From Paraburkholderia hayleyella (GTDB lineage: Bacteria; Pseudomonadota; Gammaproteobacteria; Burkholderiales; Burkholderiaceae): DNA of 64,000 bases. This document shows, piece after piece, positions 50,430 to 61,486 of this stretch. Position numbers and translations under genes: made by a program. The DNA lies in contig NZ_QPES01000002.1 in the NCBI RefSeq assembly GCF_009455685.1, positions 124,001-188,000 of the forward strand. Reading direction: 5' to 3'. Position 1 is the stretch's first letter. Each line of letters opens with the position of its first letter. Under the pieces are notes generated by a model. That model was not told the origin of the DNA, did no database searches, and saw only the letters and a program-made list of their open reading frames with translations.

Positions 50430-51624
50430 GCTTTGCGGAGGCCCGGGCAGGTCCAAGCGGTTCTTTTGCTTCTGGGCCTGATGGCAGGGAGAGTTCGTGT
50501 TCGAAGGCACGCCGGTCAATCACGCGGCCGTGGCCTGTCAGCGTAATCACACAGCCGCGTGAGCGCATCGTGCGCAAGCTGTTGCGCATCTGGGTGTCAA
50601 AGCGTTCGGGGAGCAGGACTGTCCCGGCCGTGCCTGATTGAGATTCAAGTTCGAAATTGACCAGCCGCAGATATTTGCTTTGCGCCATGGCGTTGAGCTG
50701 GGTTCGCGTCACATGATTATCCAGTGTGATCGTGACCTGCTCGATTGCAGGGAAACTGCGGAAAATATAAGCGTCCGGATCAATGGTTTTTCTGATTTCA
50801 AGTGTTTTAACGTGCTGGCAGCGTAATTTGAAAGCGGGCGCCTTGTACAGCGAAGACTGAAATTCACATTCTGAAAAAATAACCCGGTTGAGTGATTCCG
50901 GCCTGGTCTCAAGAATATAAAAATCCCATGTGTCACGGGTAAAATAGCTGCTTTCGAAAAAAAGCGTGGAAACTTTCTTTCTGCCGATTTCTGAATCTAA
51001 AAATAACGTGATAATTTTTTCTTTTTTATCGGAAAAAATCTGGAATTTTTTCTCCAGATGAAGTTTTATTTTTAATTTTATTTCGGCAATATGGTGTTTC
51101 GGTGGCCCTCCAATGCGGTCAAGGACGAGTGCCGCTTCATCCGGAGTGAGCGCTGAAAGATCCGCTGCTATTTTCATGGAAGTTGAATTGGGGTGAACGC
51201 CAGAAAAAATCTGCTCAATGGATTTTTTGAAAATATGGTGCTCAAGTTCATGATTGGCGAAATGATGGAGATGGCGGGCGAAATATTGGTATGATTTTTC
51301 TAACCAGAGACTGCGTTTCCCTGCAATTTGAGATAGAGGCGGTACGCCTTGCAATGGGAGATGAGAAATAATTTCGTCTATTAATTCAAGGGGTAATTGG
51401 CCCCAAAGATCGCCGGAATCATGCTGAAGGGTTTCTATTGTTTGTCTAGCCCGGGGTGTGAGATGCCCTGTATCAGATTGTTGTGTCGTTTTGCCCAAGG
51501 CAAATATTTTATTAAAAATTAATGCAAGGTAGCGATTGCGACACTTGTATTTTTTATCGGTTTTGGCGCCGGTGCGGGTAAAAATTTCTGATGAAGAGGT
51601 GTGGGGTTTGGAGGATACAAACAT
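50419..51624 (-). CDS. F-box-like protein, candidate secreted effector
   Basis: A 401-residue protein without a classical signal peptide. Residues ~74-115 read 'WGQLPLELIDEIISHLPLQG' then 'VPPLSQIAGKRSLWLEKSYQ', matching the F-box pattern L-P-x-E-(L/I)-(I/L)-x-x-I-(I/L)-S-x-L-P with following V/I and aromatic positions. F-boxes recruit Skp1 in eukaryotic ubiquitin ligases and occur in bacterial effectors such as the Ralstonia GALA proteins. Residues ~235-345 contain weak leucine-rich-like strands ('VKTLEIRKTI', 'IEQVTITLDN', 'LRLVNFELES'). The N-terminal ~25 residues are Ser/Thr-rich. The gene is AT-richer than its flanks. GGAG lies 8 bases before the ATG. Effector status is inferred. Confidence 0.65.
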   Translation of the reverse strand: MFVSSKPHTSSSEIFTRTGAKTDKKYKCRNRYLALIFNKIFALGKTTQQSDTGHLTPRARQTIETLQHDSGDLWGQLPLELIDEIISHLPLQGVPPLSQIAGKRSLWLEKSYQYFARHLHHFANHELEHHIFKKSIEQIFSGVHPNSTSMKIAADLSALTPDEAALVLDRIGGPPKHHIAEIKLKIKLHLEKKFQIFSDKKEKIITLFLDSEIGRKKVSTLFFESSYFTRDTWDFYILETRPESLNRVIFSECEFQSSLYKAPAFKLRCQHVKTLEIRKTIDPDAYIFRSFPAIEQVTITLDNHVTRTQLNAMAQSKYLRLVNFELESQSGTAGTVLLPERFDTQMRNSLRTMRSRGCVITLTGHGRVIDRRAFEHELSLPSGPEAKEPLGPARASAKPIQ

Positions 51625-51830
51625 GTATTAACTCCGATAGTGATGAAAATTTTCATGGATTGAGCCGCGCGACGGGATGTTTTTTTAGTGTACTCGCTAT
51701 GAGCGGCAAAAAAGCATGAGAAGAGACAGGAACAAGCTTGAGTAACTCTTTATTTCAAGCCGTTCCTCACTTGCCGCATAGGCCATGTCGCAGTCACCCG
51801 TCCCTGGATAAGCCCATCAAAATAAGCTCA

Positions 51831-53324
51831 TCAAAACACTTTCATGGGCAGATTCACCACGAGCCGATATTCCATGTTGCTGTTATCGGAGTAATGCGCT
51901 TGCGCGACGTGCCACATGGCTATGAAGGTAATTTTCGTGTCCTTGAAGCGCCCGCTTTGCAAGGTATAGCTGGGGATAAAACCAATTTCATGATGCCGGC
52001 CATGCACGGGCTCGCCATTTTTCCAGTAGAGATCGTGGAACGGGCTCGACGCCGAAGCGTTGCGAGCGGCCTCCGCTGAAGCATCCGCGCCCCAGCCTGT
52101 CAGGCCCCACAGCATGGCGCGCAGGCCGGGCAGACCCAGATAGCTGGCGTCGATCGTATAGCGCAATTGCAGCGAGCGCTCGTGTGGCGCGTTGTAATCG
52201 ACGTCCATCGAGTTGCCTAGATAGATGCCGTTGGTTTCGTTGACGTAATTGAAGAACTGGTCGCCGAGCACTTGCTGATAGCCCAGCAACAAACCATGTG
52301 CGCCATGTTGGGCCGATAGCGTCAGGCTGTAGGCGTTATTGTTGATGCGCCCCTGGCGTGCGGCGCCGGTGTCATGGGTTGAATAGAGGTTAGCCATGCC
52401 ACTCCATTTCACTGTGCCTGGGTCTCCGATCGAATGGGAAACGGATGCGTAATACTGACGCCAGACATCATCAGCCTGGTTGGCATAGAGCGATAACGTA
52501 CCGGTTGGAGCGTAATCCCAACTGCCGCCGAAGTAGCTCAGGCGGTCGAATTTCACGCCGCCGTATGACGTGGAGAGCGACGAGAGATGGGTATGGCCGC
52601 GTGCATCGACCTTGGTGAAGCTCCCGGCTTCAAGCGACATGTTCTGAACGTCCTTGCTGACGAGCGAGGCACCCAGGAATGTCGGCGGCAGTGCGCGGTT
52701 GTCGTGCGGATCGAGAAACGGGTTAGAGACAATCTGTAGGCCGTACTTCAACACCGTTTCAGAAATACGTGCCTTGATGTCGTACATGCCTGGGTAAGCC
52801 CACGCGAGCTGGTTTTGCCCTCCCCCGTTCTTGCTTACGTGAACCATGTTGCCCGCGCCCTGGCCGCCATCGAGCTTGAGTGCGGCAAAGAGCGAAGCAT
52901 CGAAGCCGAAGCCAACTGGACCGCGGGTATAGCCCGATTCATAGTTAGCCTGAACACCTTGAACCCATGCATGACGATGACCGCTGTCTTTTATTTCAAA
53001 GTAATCCGCGTAGTTGCGCAACAGCAAGTTGAGGTGGCTGTCATCGATCAACCCCTTGCTTTTCGCCTGGCTTGAAAGCGGTGTTGCGGGTAAATCCACC
53101 CGGTTTTTTTCTACTTTGATGAGTGGGCTGTTCATATCGGGCATATCCGACATATCGGATGTGCCGGACATGTCAGGCACATCCGCCGCGAGCAATACCC
53201 GGGGAGCCGTGTCTTGAGCAGGAGCGGCCTCGTCGGCACGGACTGTCGTGGTGGCACAGAGCGGTAGGCCCAGGGCGAGCCAAAGAACTTTTGTTGCACC
53301 TGATTGTGATCCCTTGCGTCTCAT
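51831..53324 (-). CDS. OprD-family outer-membrane porin
   Basis: Substrate-specific porin, 497 residues. Signal peptide 'MRRKGSQSGATKVLWLALGL' ending near 'VRA-DEA'. 'KGLIDDSHLNLLLRNYADYF' is the OprD start block; 'GFDASLFAALKLDGGQGAGN' and 'NEIGF'-like late blocks follow, and the last residue is F (VNLPMKVF). Between signal peptide and barrel is an unusual Asp/Met run ('DVPDMSGTSDMSDMPDM') encoded by short DNA repeats. OprD porins import basic amino acids, peptides or carboxylates; the adjacent oppABCDF operon suggests peptides. The frame is complete. Confidence 0.88.
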   Translation of the reverse strand: MRRKGSQSGATKVLWLALGLPLCATTTVRADEAAPAQDTAPRVLLAADVPDMSGTSDMSDMPDMNSPLIKVEKNRVDLPATPLSSQAKSKGLIDDSHLNLLLRNYADYFEIKDSGHRHAWVQGVQANYESGYTRGPVGFGFDASLFAALKLDGGQGAGNMVHVSKNGGGQNQLAWAYPGMYDIKARISETVLKYGLQIVSNPFLDPHDNRALPPTFLGASLVSKDVQNMSLEAGSFTKVDARGHTHLSSLSTSYGGVKFDRLSYFGGSWDYAPTGTLSLYANQADDVWRQYYASVSHSIGDPGTVKWSGMANLYSTHDTGAARQGRINNNAYSLTLSAQHGAHGLLLGYQQVLGDQFFNYVNETNGIYLGNSMDVDYNAPHERSLQLRYTIDASYLGLPGLRAMLWGLTGWGADASAEAARNASASSPFHDLYWKNGEPVHGRHHEIGFIPSYTLQSGRFKDTKITFIAMWHVAQAHYSDNSNMEYRLVVNLPMKVF

Positions 53325-53488
53325 GAATGTCTCAGTTTTGATGTTTTAGTGGAAGTGACTGGCTTAAAGCCAGGTCTCGTTATGCCGTGCGCTGCATGCT
53401 TTAAGTCGCGCACGGAGTCTCTCTGTTCCGGATTGTCAGGGTTCCGGAATTTTAAAGGGTGTTACGGATAAGGTTGTGATGCAAGACG

Positions 53489-54486
53489 CTAGCGTGTGTC
53501 TTTCTCCGCGCGCAGGCATGCGACCTGGTGGGTCGCATGGACGCCATGGCTGACGAGAGGAGGGAGTGCACTCGCGCAGGCGGGGAGGGCCTCCGGACAG
53601 CGCGTGCGAAACGCGCAGCCCGATGGCGGATGAAGAGGCGAGGGGATATCGCCGCTTAACAAAACATGTGCGCGGTTGCGTTCGAGTGCCGGGTCTGGCA
53701 CTGGGGCGGCAGCGAGCAAGGCCCGTGTGTAGGGGTGGCGCGGTGTGGCGTAGACCTCATGGCGTGTACCGAACTCCATGACCCGGCCGAGGTACATCAC
53801 CAGCACACGCTGGCTGATCGCTTTCACCACAGCGAGATCATGGGCGACAAAAAGGAGCGAGAGCGAGCGTTCGCGTTGCAGATCCCGCAGCAAGTTGACG
53901 ATCTGCGCCTGGATCGAAACGTCGAGTGCCGAGACCGGCTCATCGCAAATCACCAGTTTGGGCTCGTTGATTAATGCGCGTGCGATGCCGACACGCTGGC
54001 ACTGGCCGCCGGAGAATTCATGCGGATAGCGGCGCAGATGCTGTGCGCTGAGGCCGACGCGCTCAAGCATGGTTTGCACGCGGGCGCGGATTTCGCTGCG
54101 CGCGAGTTCGGGCTGATGCGTGCGCAAAGGCTCCGCGATGATCTGTTCAATCGTCATGCGGGGATCGAGTGAGGCGAGCGGGTCCTGAAAAATCATCTGC
54201 ACGTCGCGTCGTAACCGCCGTGTATCGCGTTGTGCGCCCAGCACGGTTTCCTGCCCGAGCCAGCGCACACTGCCCTGGTTGACGGGCGTGAGGCCGATGA
54301 TGGCACGTGCCAGCGTGGATTTGCCGCAGCCGGATTCGCCGACGAGACCGACGGTTTCGCCTTGGCGGATATCCAGCGAAACCCCATTCACTGCACGCAA
54401 CGTGGTGCTGGCAGACCATGGCAGGCCGCCCTGGCGGATCTTGAACTGCACATGAAGATCGTTGACCGAGAGCAAAGTGGGAGCGT

Positions 54487-54490
<4 letters not shown>
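53489..54490 (-). CDS. oppF: Oligopeptide ABC transporter ATP-binding protein OppF
   Basis: ATPase of 333 residues. Walker A 'GLVGESGCGKSTLARAIIG', signature 'HEFSGGQCQRVGIARALI', Walker B 'KLVICDEPVSALDVSIQAQI' and switch 'FVAHDLAVVKAISQR' are intact. The C-terminal cysteine motif 'GCAFRTRCPEALPAC' is present. The start at 54490 (MNAPTLLSVN) overlaps the oppD stop by 4 bp; the longer frame from 54607 lies inside oppD. Last gene of the operon. Confidence 0.93.
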
Positions 54491-55500
<1,010 letters not shown>

Positions 55501-55501
55501 C

Positions 55502-56422
55502 TCAATGGTCCTTGGGATCGAAGGCATCGCGCAAGCCATCGCCGATAAAATTCACGCAGTAAAGCGTCAGGCACAGCATGAGCGCTGGGCAGAGCAGCAG
55601 CCAGGGCATGGATTCCAGTTTTTGCGCGCCATCCTGGATCAGCACGCCCCAGCTTGTCATCGGCTCCTGTACGCCCAGACCAAGAAACGACAGCACGGAT
55701 TCAGTCAGCACGATGGCCGGGACGGTCACGGTGGCGTAGACCACCACCACACCGATCAGGTTGGGCACGATATGGCGCGCGATGATCGTGCGTGACGTGA
55801 CACCTGTGGCGCGTGCGGCATCGACGAATTCGCGCGAACGCAATGACAGGGTCTGGCCACGTACCACTCGCGCCATGTCGAGCCATGAGAAAGCGCTAAT
55901 CGTCAGGACCACAAGAAAAAAAGCACGGCCGAACAGCGTCATCATCAGGATCGCAATCAGCATGTAGGGGATCGCGTACATCATGTCCACGATGCGCATC
56001 ATCACGGCGTCCACACGGCCACCCAGATAACCCGCCGTTGCGCCGTAGGCCATGCCGATGCCCCCCGAAACCAGGGTGCCGAGCAAGCCGACTTCGAGCG
56101 ACACGCGTCCGCCTGCCAGCGTGCGGGCCAGCAGATCACGGCCCAGTTCATCGGTGCCGAACCAGTGCCCGTTCTGCCAGGTGGGGGCGAGACTGAGCGC
56201 GGTCCAATCGTTTTCCAGCAGATCATGTGGCAGAAACCATGGGCCGATGAAGCAGGCCAGCACGATGCCTGTGAGCAGCACGAGGCTAATGCGGGCCGCG
56301 CGGTTGCGCACGAGGCGCCTACACGCGATGGCAAATGGGCTGCGCGCGTGCGTCGGGGCGGCGGGTGTGCCCGGAATGCCAGGCGTGGCCGCGGCCGCGG
56401 AAGAGGGGAGCCAGCGAGACAT
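55502..56422 (-). CDS. oppC: Oligopeptide ABC transporter permease OppC
   Basis: Permease of 306 residues with a ~35-residue cytoplasmic start and about six membrane segments. 'HWFGTDELGRDLLARTLAGG' is the OppC hallmark, and 'EFVDAARATGVTSRTIIARH' the EAA loop contacting OppD/OppF. It begins 2 bp after the oppB stop codon, so expression is coupled. Confidence 0.93.
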   Translation of the reverse strand: MSRWLPSSAAAATPGIPGTPAAPTHARSPFAIACRRLVRNRAARISLVLLTGIVLACFIGPWFLPHDLLENDWTALSLAPTWQNGHWFGTDELGRDLLARTLAGGRVSLEVGLLGTLVSGGIGMAYGATAGYLGGRVDAVMMRIVDMMYAIPYMLIAILMMTLFGRAFFLVVLTISAFSWLDMARVVRGQTLSLRSREFVDAARATGVTSRTIIARHIVPNLIGVVVVYATVTVPAIVLTESVLSFLGLGVQEPMTSWGVLIQDGAQKLESMPWLLLCPALMLCLTLYCVNFIGDGLRDAFDPKDH

Positions 56423-56424
56423 GA

Positions 56425-57363
56425 TTAGTACCGGATGCGCGGATCGAGCCAGGCGTAGGCGAGGTCGACCAGCAGGTTGAAAAGTACCGCGACGACAGTG
56501 CTGAGCACCACCAGGCCGAGGACCAGCGTGTAATCACGGTTGATCGCGCCATTCACCACGAGTTGTCCCAGCCCGGGTAGCGCGAAGACCGATTCGGTGA
56601 CGACCGCTGCGGTGATCGACGAGATACACACCGAGCCCAGCAGCGATACCACTGGCATGAGCGCGGGTTTAAGTGCATGGCGCAAGACGATCGTATGGCC
56701 GGGGAGGCCTTTGGCACGCGCCGTGCGAATGAAGTGGCTGGAGAGCACTTCGATCATGCTGCCGCGCATGACGCGTGCTATCGCAGCCATGTTGATGAGC
56801 GTGAGTAGCACGATGGGCAGAACACGGTAGCGCCATTCCCCTTCACCCCAGCCACCCGCGGGCAGCCAGCCGTGACCGTCGCGGGTTTTCAGCAGGATGG
56901 CAAAGAGCCATACCAGCAACGGGCCGAGCACAAACGGCGGAACGACGTTACCGAGATTGCCGAACAGCATCACGGCATGGTCCAGCCTGCTGTCGCGGCG
57001 CACGGCGGACAAGGTGCCGAGTGTGACGCCCAGCAATAACGCGAGCGGCACGGACAGGCCACCGATACCGAGGCTCACCGGCAACGCTCTCCAGACCAGA
57101 TCGTTGACGGACCAGTCGGCGTAGCGAAACGACGCGCCCAGATCGCCATGCAGCAGCGCGCTGAGGTAATGCAAGTACTGCTGCCAGAGCGGCTCGTCGA
57201 GGTGATATTTCGCGTTGAGGTTGGCCAGTACCGCTGCCGACAACTGCTTTTCGGAATCGAACGGCCCCCCCGGGGTGAGATGCAGTAGCAGATAGCAGGC
57301 GGTGATGACGGCGAGAATCGTTGGGATCGCCCACAACGCGCGGCGCAAGGTATAGGCCAGCAT
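56425..57363 (-). CDS. oppB: Oligopeptide ABC transporter permease OppB
   Basis: Permease of 312 residues. 'MLAYTLRRALWAIPTILAVI' starts the first membrane segment; 'HLTPGGPFDSEKQLSAAVLA' and 'KYHLDEPLWQQYLHYLSALL' are OppB blocks, and 'HFIRTARAKGLPGHTIVLRH' is the EAA loop. It starts 17 bp after the oppA stop codon. Confidence 0.93.
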   Translation of the reverse strand: MLAYTLRRALWAIPTILAVITACYLLLHLTPGGPFDSEKQLSAAVLANLNAKYHLDEPLWQQYLHYLSALLHGDLGASFRYADWSVNDLVWRALPVSLGIGGLSVPLALLLGVTLGTLSAVRRDSRLDHAVMLFGNLGNVVPPFVLGPLLVWLFAILLKTRDGHGWLPAGGWGEGEWRYRVLPIVLLTLINMAAIARVMRGSMIEVLSSHFIRTARAKGLPGHTIVLRHALKPALMPVVSLLGSVCISSITAAVVTESVFALPGLGQLVVNGAINRDYTLVLGLVVLSTVVAVLFNLLVDLAYAWLDPRIRY

Positions 57364-57380
57364 GACGGATGCTCCTGCGC

Positions 57381-58997
57381 TTAGTGCCGGGTCAGATACA
57401 TGTCTTGCGACGCGCGCTGGTCGAGATGATTCGATGTCATGTAGCCGCCCACGTAAGGTTTGACCAGACGCACAGCGGAGTACTGGAACAGCGGGATCAG
57501 CGGATAGTCGTTCATGGCCATGTTGTGCGCCTGGGTGAGCAGCGCCGTGCGGCGTGTCTCGTCAAGCTGCTGGTTGGCCTGGACCACCAGCGCGTCCACC
57601 TTCGGGTTGCAATAATGCTGATCGTTTTGCACGCTGCCGCAGCGGATCAGGTCGAAGTAGGACATCGCATCGTTGTAGTCGACGAACCAGCCATCGCGCG
57701 ACATCTGCAGCTTGCCGTCATGCCGCTCCTTGAGCAGTACCTTGTATTCGACGTTTTCCATCTTGGCGTTCACGCCTAGCTGGGTGCGCCATGCAGAGGT
57801 GACGAACAGGGCGACCTTCTTGTGCATGTCGTTGGTGTTGTACGTGAGCGTGAATTCAAGGGGCTTCGTGCTGGAGTAGCCTGCTTCGCCCAGCAGCTGG
57901 CGCGCGTAAGCCACGCGTTTGGCCATCGGCCAGGTGGCCCATTCAGGCTGGTACACAGCCGCGCCTTCGGTGCCTTGGGAGATCAGGCCATACATGGGCA
58001 GCTCGCCGCTGGCGGTCAGCCTGGCGGTGAGCAGGTCGCGGTCGATCACGAGCGAGAGCGCCTCGCGGACCCGTTTGTCACGGAATACGGGGTCGAGATT
58101 ATTCAGGCTGTAGTAATAGGTGGCGATCTGCAGGCCCGTTTTGAGTTCGTTGCCGAAGGTTTTCTGGGCTTGGGCATAGATGCCCGATGGGATGGTGTAG
58201 GTGTAATCGAACTGGCCTGCCTGATACATACGCATCGCGGTTTCGTCGCTCTCGACCGGTAGGTACGTGACTTTGGTCACGACCACTTTGCTGGCGTTCC
58301 AGTATTTATCGTTTTTCACGGCGACGAGGCGGTTGCCCGGCTGCCAGTCGGTCAGCGTATAAGCACCGTTGCTGACGCAGTTGCCCGGACGTGTCCACAT
58401 GCTGCCGGATTTCGTCACCACGGCGCGATTCACGGGGGCCATGGTTGCCATGGCCGTGAGCTGCGGGAAAAAAGAGGCGGGTACAGCGGTTGTCACTTCC
58501 AGCGTGTACGGATCGAGGGCACGTACCGCGAGGCGCTCGGGGCTGGCTTTGCCCGCAATGATGTCTTTGCCATGCTTCACGAATTCGACGAGCACGGTGT
58601 ACTTCGAGCGGGTTGCCGGATCGACCACACGTTGCCACGCATAAACAAAATCTGCCGCGGTGACGTTTTGTCCATTGCTCCAGCGCGCATCGCGGCGCAA
58701 TTTGAAGATCCATGTATCCGGTGCGGTGCGCGTCCAGGAAAGCGCCACACCAGGCACGACATGACCGGCGGCATCGAGACGCGTCAATCCTTCAAAAAGA
58801 TCGAGCCCGATGGTGTTGCCGGTCCAGGATTCGATATGGGCGGGATCGAGCGATTCGACTTCGCCGGGCACCTGGCGGGTGAGATCCTGATGGCTGGCCA
58901 GGATGACACCGGGCGGCACGACCACGGCATAAACAGTGAGTTGAAATAGCAGGGCGAAAGCGCTCAGCGCCGTCGCGCAGACGAACTTGATCTTCAT
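57381..58997 (-). CDS. oppA: Periplasmic oligopeptide-binding protein OppA
   Basis: Solute-binding protein, 538 residues. Signal peptide 'MKIKFVCATALSAFALLFQL' ending near 'TVYA'. 'GEVESLDPAHIESWTGNTIG', 'FEGLTRLDAAGHVVPGVALS', 'FKLRRDARWSNGQNVTAADF' and 'VREALSLVIDRDLLTARL' are OppA/MppA family blocks. It is the first gene of the oppABCDF operon; together with the OprD porin and the POT symporter on either side, this forms a peptide uptake neighbourhood. Confidence 0.93.
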   Translation of the reverse strand: MKIKFVCATALSAFALLFQLTVYAVVVPPGVILASHQDLTRQVPGEVESLDPAHIESWTGNTIGLDLFEGLTRLDAAGHVVPGVALSWTRTAPDTWIFKLRRDARWSNGQNVTAADFVYAWQRVVDPATRSKYTVLVEFVKHGKDIIAGKASPERLAVRALDPYTLEVTTAVPASFFPQLTAMATMAPVNRAVVTKSGSMWTRPGNCVSNGAYTLTDWQPGNRLVAVKNDKYWNASKVVVTKVTYLPVESDETAMRMYQAGQFDYTYTIPSGIYAQAQKTFGNELKTGLQIATYYYSLNNLDPVFRDKRVREALSLVIDRDLLTARLTASGELPMYGLISQGTEGAAVYQPEWATWPMAKRVAYARQLLGEAGYSSTKPLEFTLTYNTNDMHKKVALFVTSAWRTQLGVNAKMENVEYKVLLKERHDGKLQMSRDGWFVDYNDAMSYFDLIRCGSVQNDQHYCNPKVDALVVQANQQLDETRRTALLTQAHNMAMNDYPLIPLFQYSAVRLVKPYVGGYMTSNHLDQRASQDMYLTRH

Positions 58998-59759
58998 CGT
59001 TGGGGATCGTGAAAAGAGTGAAGGGGAAGAATCAGAGCCTGGAGGGGCTCGGGCTAATCAATGAGCATGTGATTAGTCCAGGGCGTGGCCTGGCACCTGC
59101 CTTGAGCAGAAGCAAAAAACAGATGCGGTAACCGGTATGGCGCGATTGCGCTGTTGCATGGCGCGATTGCGCTGTTATATGAATTCGCCATATGCGTTGT
59201 CTCCTGCCTGAGTTACCTATTATCTCTGTAAGCAGTACGGGGAATTAATCCTGTACTGATTAAAATTTTGCAGAACATAACAGGACTTATCCTGCGCGTC
59301 AAAAATATTTAATTAACTATGCAGAAAGAATGTTATGTCTGATGAAGTTTATTTTAAGCAGATATTTTTTATTTCGTTTGACATATCTGGATATCGTATC
59401 TGGCTGCCTGCAAGCAGGAAACTGTGTGGTAGCGATGCTGTTTGAAAATATAGGCATCCATTTCATTGGATGTTCTGTTTTAAATTACTGTTTCATTTCC
59501 TATGGCTTTCCCGGGCTATTTCTATTTGATTTTCATTGCGCTGGCGGCATGGTCTGGCGAATTGCGGGAACGGCTTTTACTTTCAGCCTTTTCTATTCGT
59601 TAATTAAGCGCCGGGAACAGGCTGGATTGCTATATCATGGGCGCCGTTTCAATGGAGCCTGATCGGGCTCGTCCCTTACATTTCTAGTGGTCTGTACGCA
59701 AGGTTGCGCGCTCCCTGCGCTGTCACCCGCGTATGAACAAGATGCATATGAGGTCCATG
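58998..59759. other. AT-rich intergenic region between oppA and the POT transporter
   Basis: About 760 bp. It holds a 21-bp tandem duplication (ATGGCGCGATTGCGCTGTT, 59137-59177) and an AT-rich second half. A 110-codon frame at 59330-59662 encodes a Phe/Cys-rich sequence with hydrophobic stretches and no homology that I recognise; I do not call it. Promoters for the divergent oppA and POT genes must lie here. Confidence 0.35.
59137..59177. repeat. 21-bp tandem duplication
   Basis: Two adjacent copies of ATGGCGCGATTGCGCTGTT, the second diverging in its last bases, ~140 bp upstream of oppA. Function unknown. Confidence 0.6.
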
Positions 59760-61292
59760 ATGAGCACACCGGTATCCCAGACACGTTCATTTGCGACGGT
59801 CTTTCTGATCGAGATGTGGGAGCGTTTTGGTTACTACGGGATGGCAGCGCTGCTTGTCCTGTTCATGATCGACCGCTTTGATTTTACCGATAGCCACGCC
59901 AATCTCACCTGGGGGGCATTTGCCGCGCTGGTTTATGCCTCGCCTTCAATTGGCGGCTGGATTGGCGACCGAATTCTCGGCACGCGACGCACGATGATTA
60001 TTGGCGCCGGTGTCTTGGCGGCGGGTTATCTGATGCTGGCGCTGCCTAACGAGCATTTGAATCACATGTATGCCTCGCTTGGCGTGATCGTGGTCGGCAA
60101 TGGTCTTTTCAAGGCGAATGCGGCCAATCTGGTGCGCCGCATTTACGACGGCGATGACAGGCGGATCGACAGCGCCTTCACCATCTATTACATGGCAGTC
60201 AACATCGGGTCGATGGCCTCCATGCTGGCGACACCCTGGATCAAGGATCACTGGGGCTGGCATGCGGCCTTTGCCGTCTGCTGTGGCGGCATGCTGTTAG
60301 CGATGCTGAACTATTTCCTGATGTTCCGTTCGATTGCGCATATCGGCTCGCCGCCGGATGCCGAACCCATTCACTGGACACGCTTGCTGACCGTGGTGGT
60401 GGGCGCCATCGTGCTGGCAGGGGCGACGATCTTCGTGTTGCAGCACAAGGCGATTGCCGTGGCCTGCGTGTATGCCGCGGGCGCGGCGATCCTGCTGATC
60501 TTTGGCTACATGCTGAGAAAATGCGAGCGTGCGGAACGGGCTGGGCTGCTGGCCGCACTCATTCTTACGCTGCAAGTCATTCTGTTTTTTGTGTTCTATC
60601 AGCAGATGTCCACGTCGCTGACGCTTTTTGCGTTACGCAATGTGGATCATCAGTTCTCGCTGTTTGGAACACCGTTGTTTGTCTGGAGCACCGCGCAGTT
60701 TCAGGCGCTCAACCCGATCTGGATCATGGTGCTCAGCCCTCTGCTGGCTGTGCTGTATTCGAAGCTGGCGCAGCACAAGCGTGATGTGTCGGTCGCGGCC
60801 AAGTATGCGATTGGCTTTGTCTGTGTGGCGGTCGGATTCTTTATTTACGCCCTGAGTGGACGCTATGCGGTGGATGGCAAGGTGTCGTCGTGGTTTATGG
60901 TCGGCGGCTACGGGTTGTATTCGCTGGGCGAGTTGCTGGTGAGTGGGCTCGGGCTGGCGATGATCGCGCGTTATGTGCCAGTCCGCATGAGCGGTTTCAT
61001 GATGGGTGCGTATTTTGTGGCGACGGGCGTTTCGCAGTATCTGGGCAGCGTGGTGGCCAATTTTGCCCAGATGCCGTCCGGGGACCTGACCGCGGTGGAA
61101 TCGCTGCCGCTTTATACCAGTCTGTTCATGGGCCTGGGCTGGCTAGCCCTGCTGGGTGCGGGCGTGGCCCTGCTGTTGCTGCCGCTGATGCGACGTTTGT
61201 CGCTGGCGCATGAACTGGCGGGTGATGCCGTGCGAGACGCACAACTTGCACTGGATGCGGGCGTAACGGTTGCACCCACATCGGCAAAATGA
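59760..61292 (+). CDS. POT-family proton:oligopeptide symporter
   Basis: Inner-membrane di/tripeptide:H+ symporter, about 510 residues with 12-14 membrane segments. 'VFLIEMWERFGYYGMAALLV' carries the E-x-x-E-R-F-x-Y-Y proton-coupling and PTR2 motif. 'GGWIGDRILGTRRTMIIGAG' is the loop 2-3 motif and 'FTIYYMAVNIGSMASMLATP' the second PTR2 signature. The start at 59760 (MSTPVSQTRS) has TGAGG upstream; ATGs at 59733, 59742, 59748 and 59757 are also in frame. It resembles DtpA/DtpB/TppB. Confidence 0.92.
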   Translation: MSTPVSQTRSFATVFLIEMWERFGYYGMAALLVLFMIDRFDFTDSHANLTWGAFAALVYASPSIGGWIGDRILGTRRTMIIGAGVLAAGYLMLALPNEHLNHMYASLGVIVVGNGLFKANAANLVRRIYDGDDRRIDSAFTIYYMAVNIGSMASMLATPWIKDHWGWHAAFAVCCGGMLLAMLNYFLMFRSIAHIGSPPDAEPIHWTRLLTVVVGAIVLAGATIFVLQHKAIAVACVYAAGAAILLIFGYMLRKCERAERAGLLAALILTLQVILFFVFYQQMSTSLTLFALRNVDHQFSLFGTPLFVWSTAQFQALNPIWIMVLSPLLAVLYSKLAQHKRDVSVAAKYAIGFVCVAVGFFIYALSGRYAVDGKVSSWFMVGGYGLYSLGELLVSGLGLAMIARYVPVRMSGFMMGAYFVATGVSQYLGSVVANFAQMPSGDLTAVESLPLYTSLFMGLGWLALLGAGVALLLLPLMRRLSLAHELAGDAVRDAQLALDAGVTVAPTSAK

Positions 61293-61486
61293 ACCTGCCA
61301 GGTTGCCCTTTATGCCTATGCCGGGCACACGCTGTTTTCCAGCGCGTGAGGCGAGCATGATGCGGGCATGAGTGGCGCCTGGCGCGGCGTAAACCATTCA
61401 ATACAGTCTGCCGCGCGCAACAAATGGTTCAGGCAACGCATAAATGATTCGCGCGAAATACCGGGGCACTTGTAGAATCCGGCGTT

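Noticed and set aside
59330..59662. 110-codon open frame with hydrophobic stretches
   Set aside because: AT-rich intergenic DNA, Phe/Cys-rich composition, no good ribosome-binding site and no recognised family. It may be real but cannot be supported.
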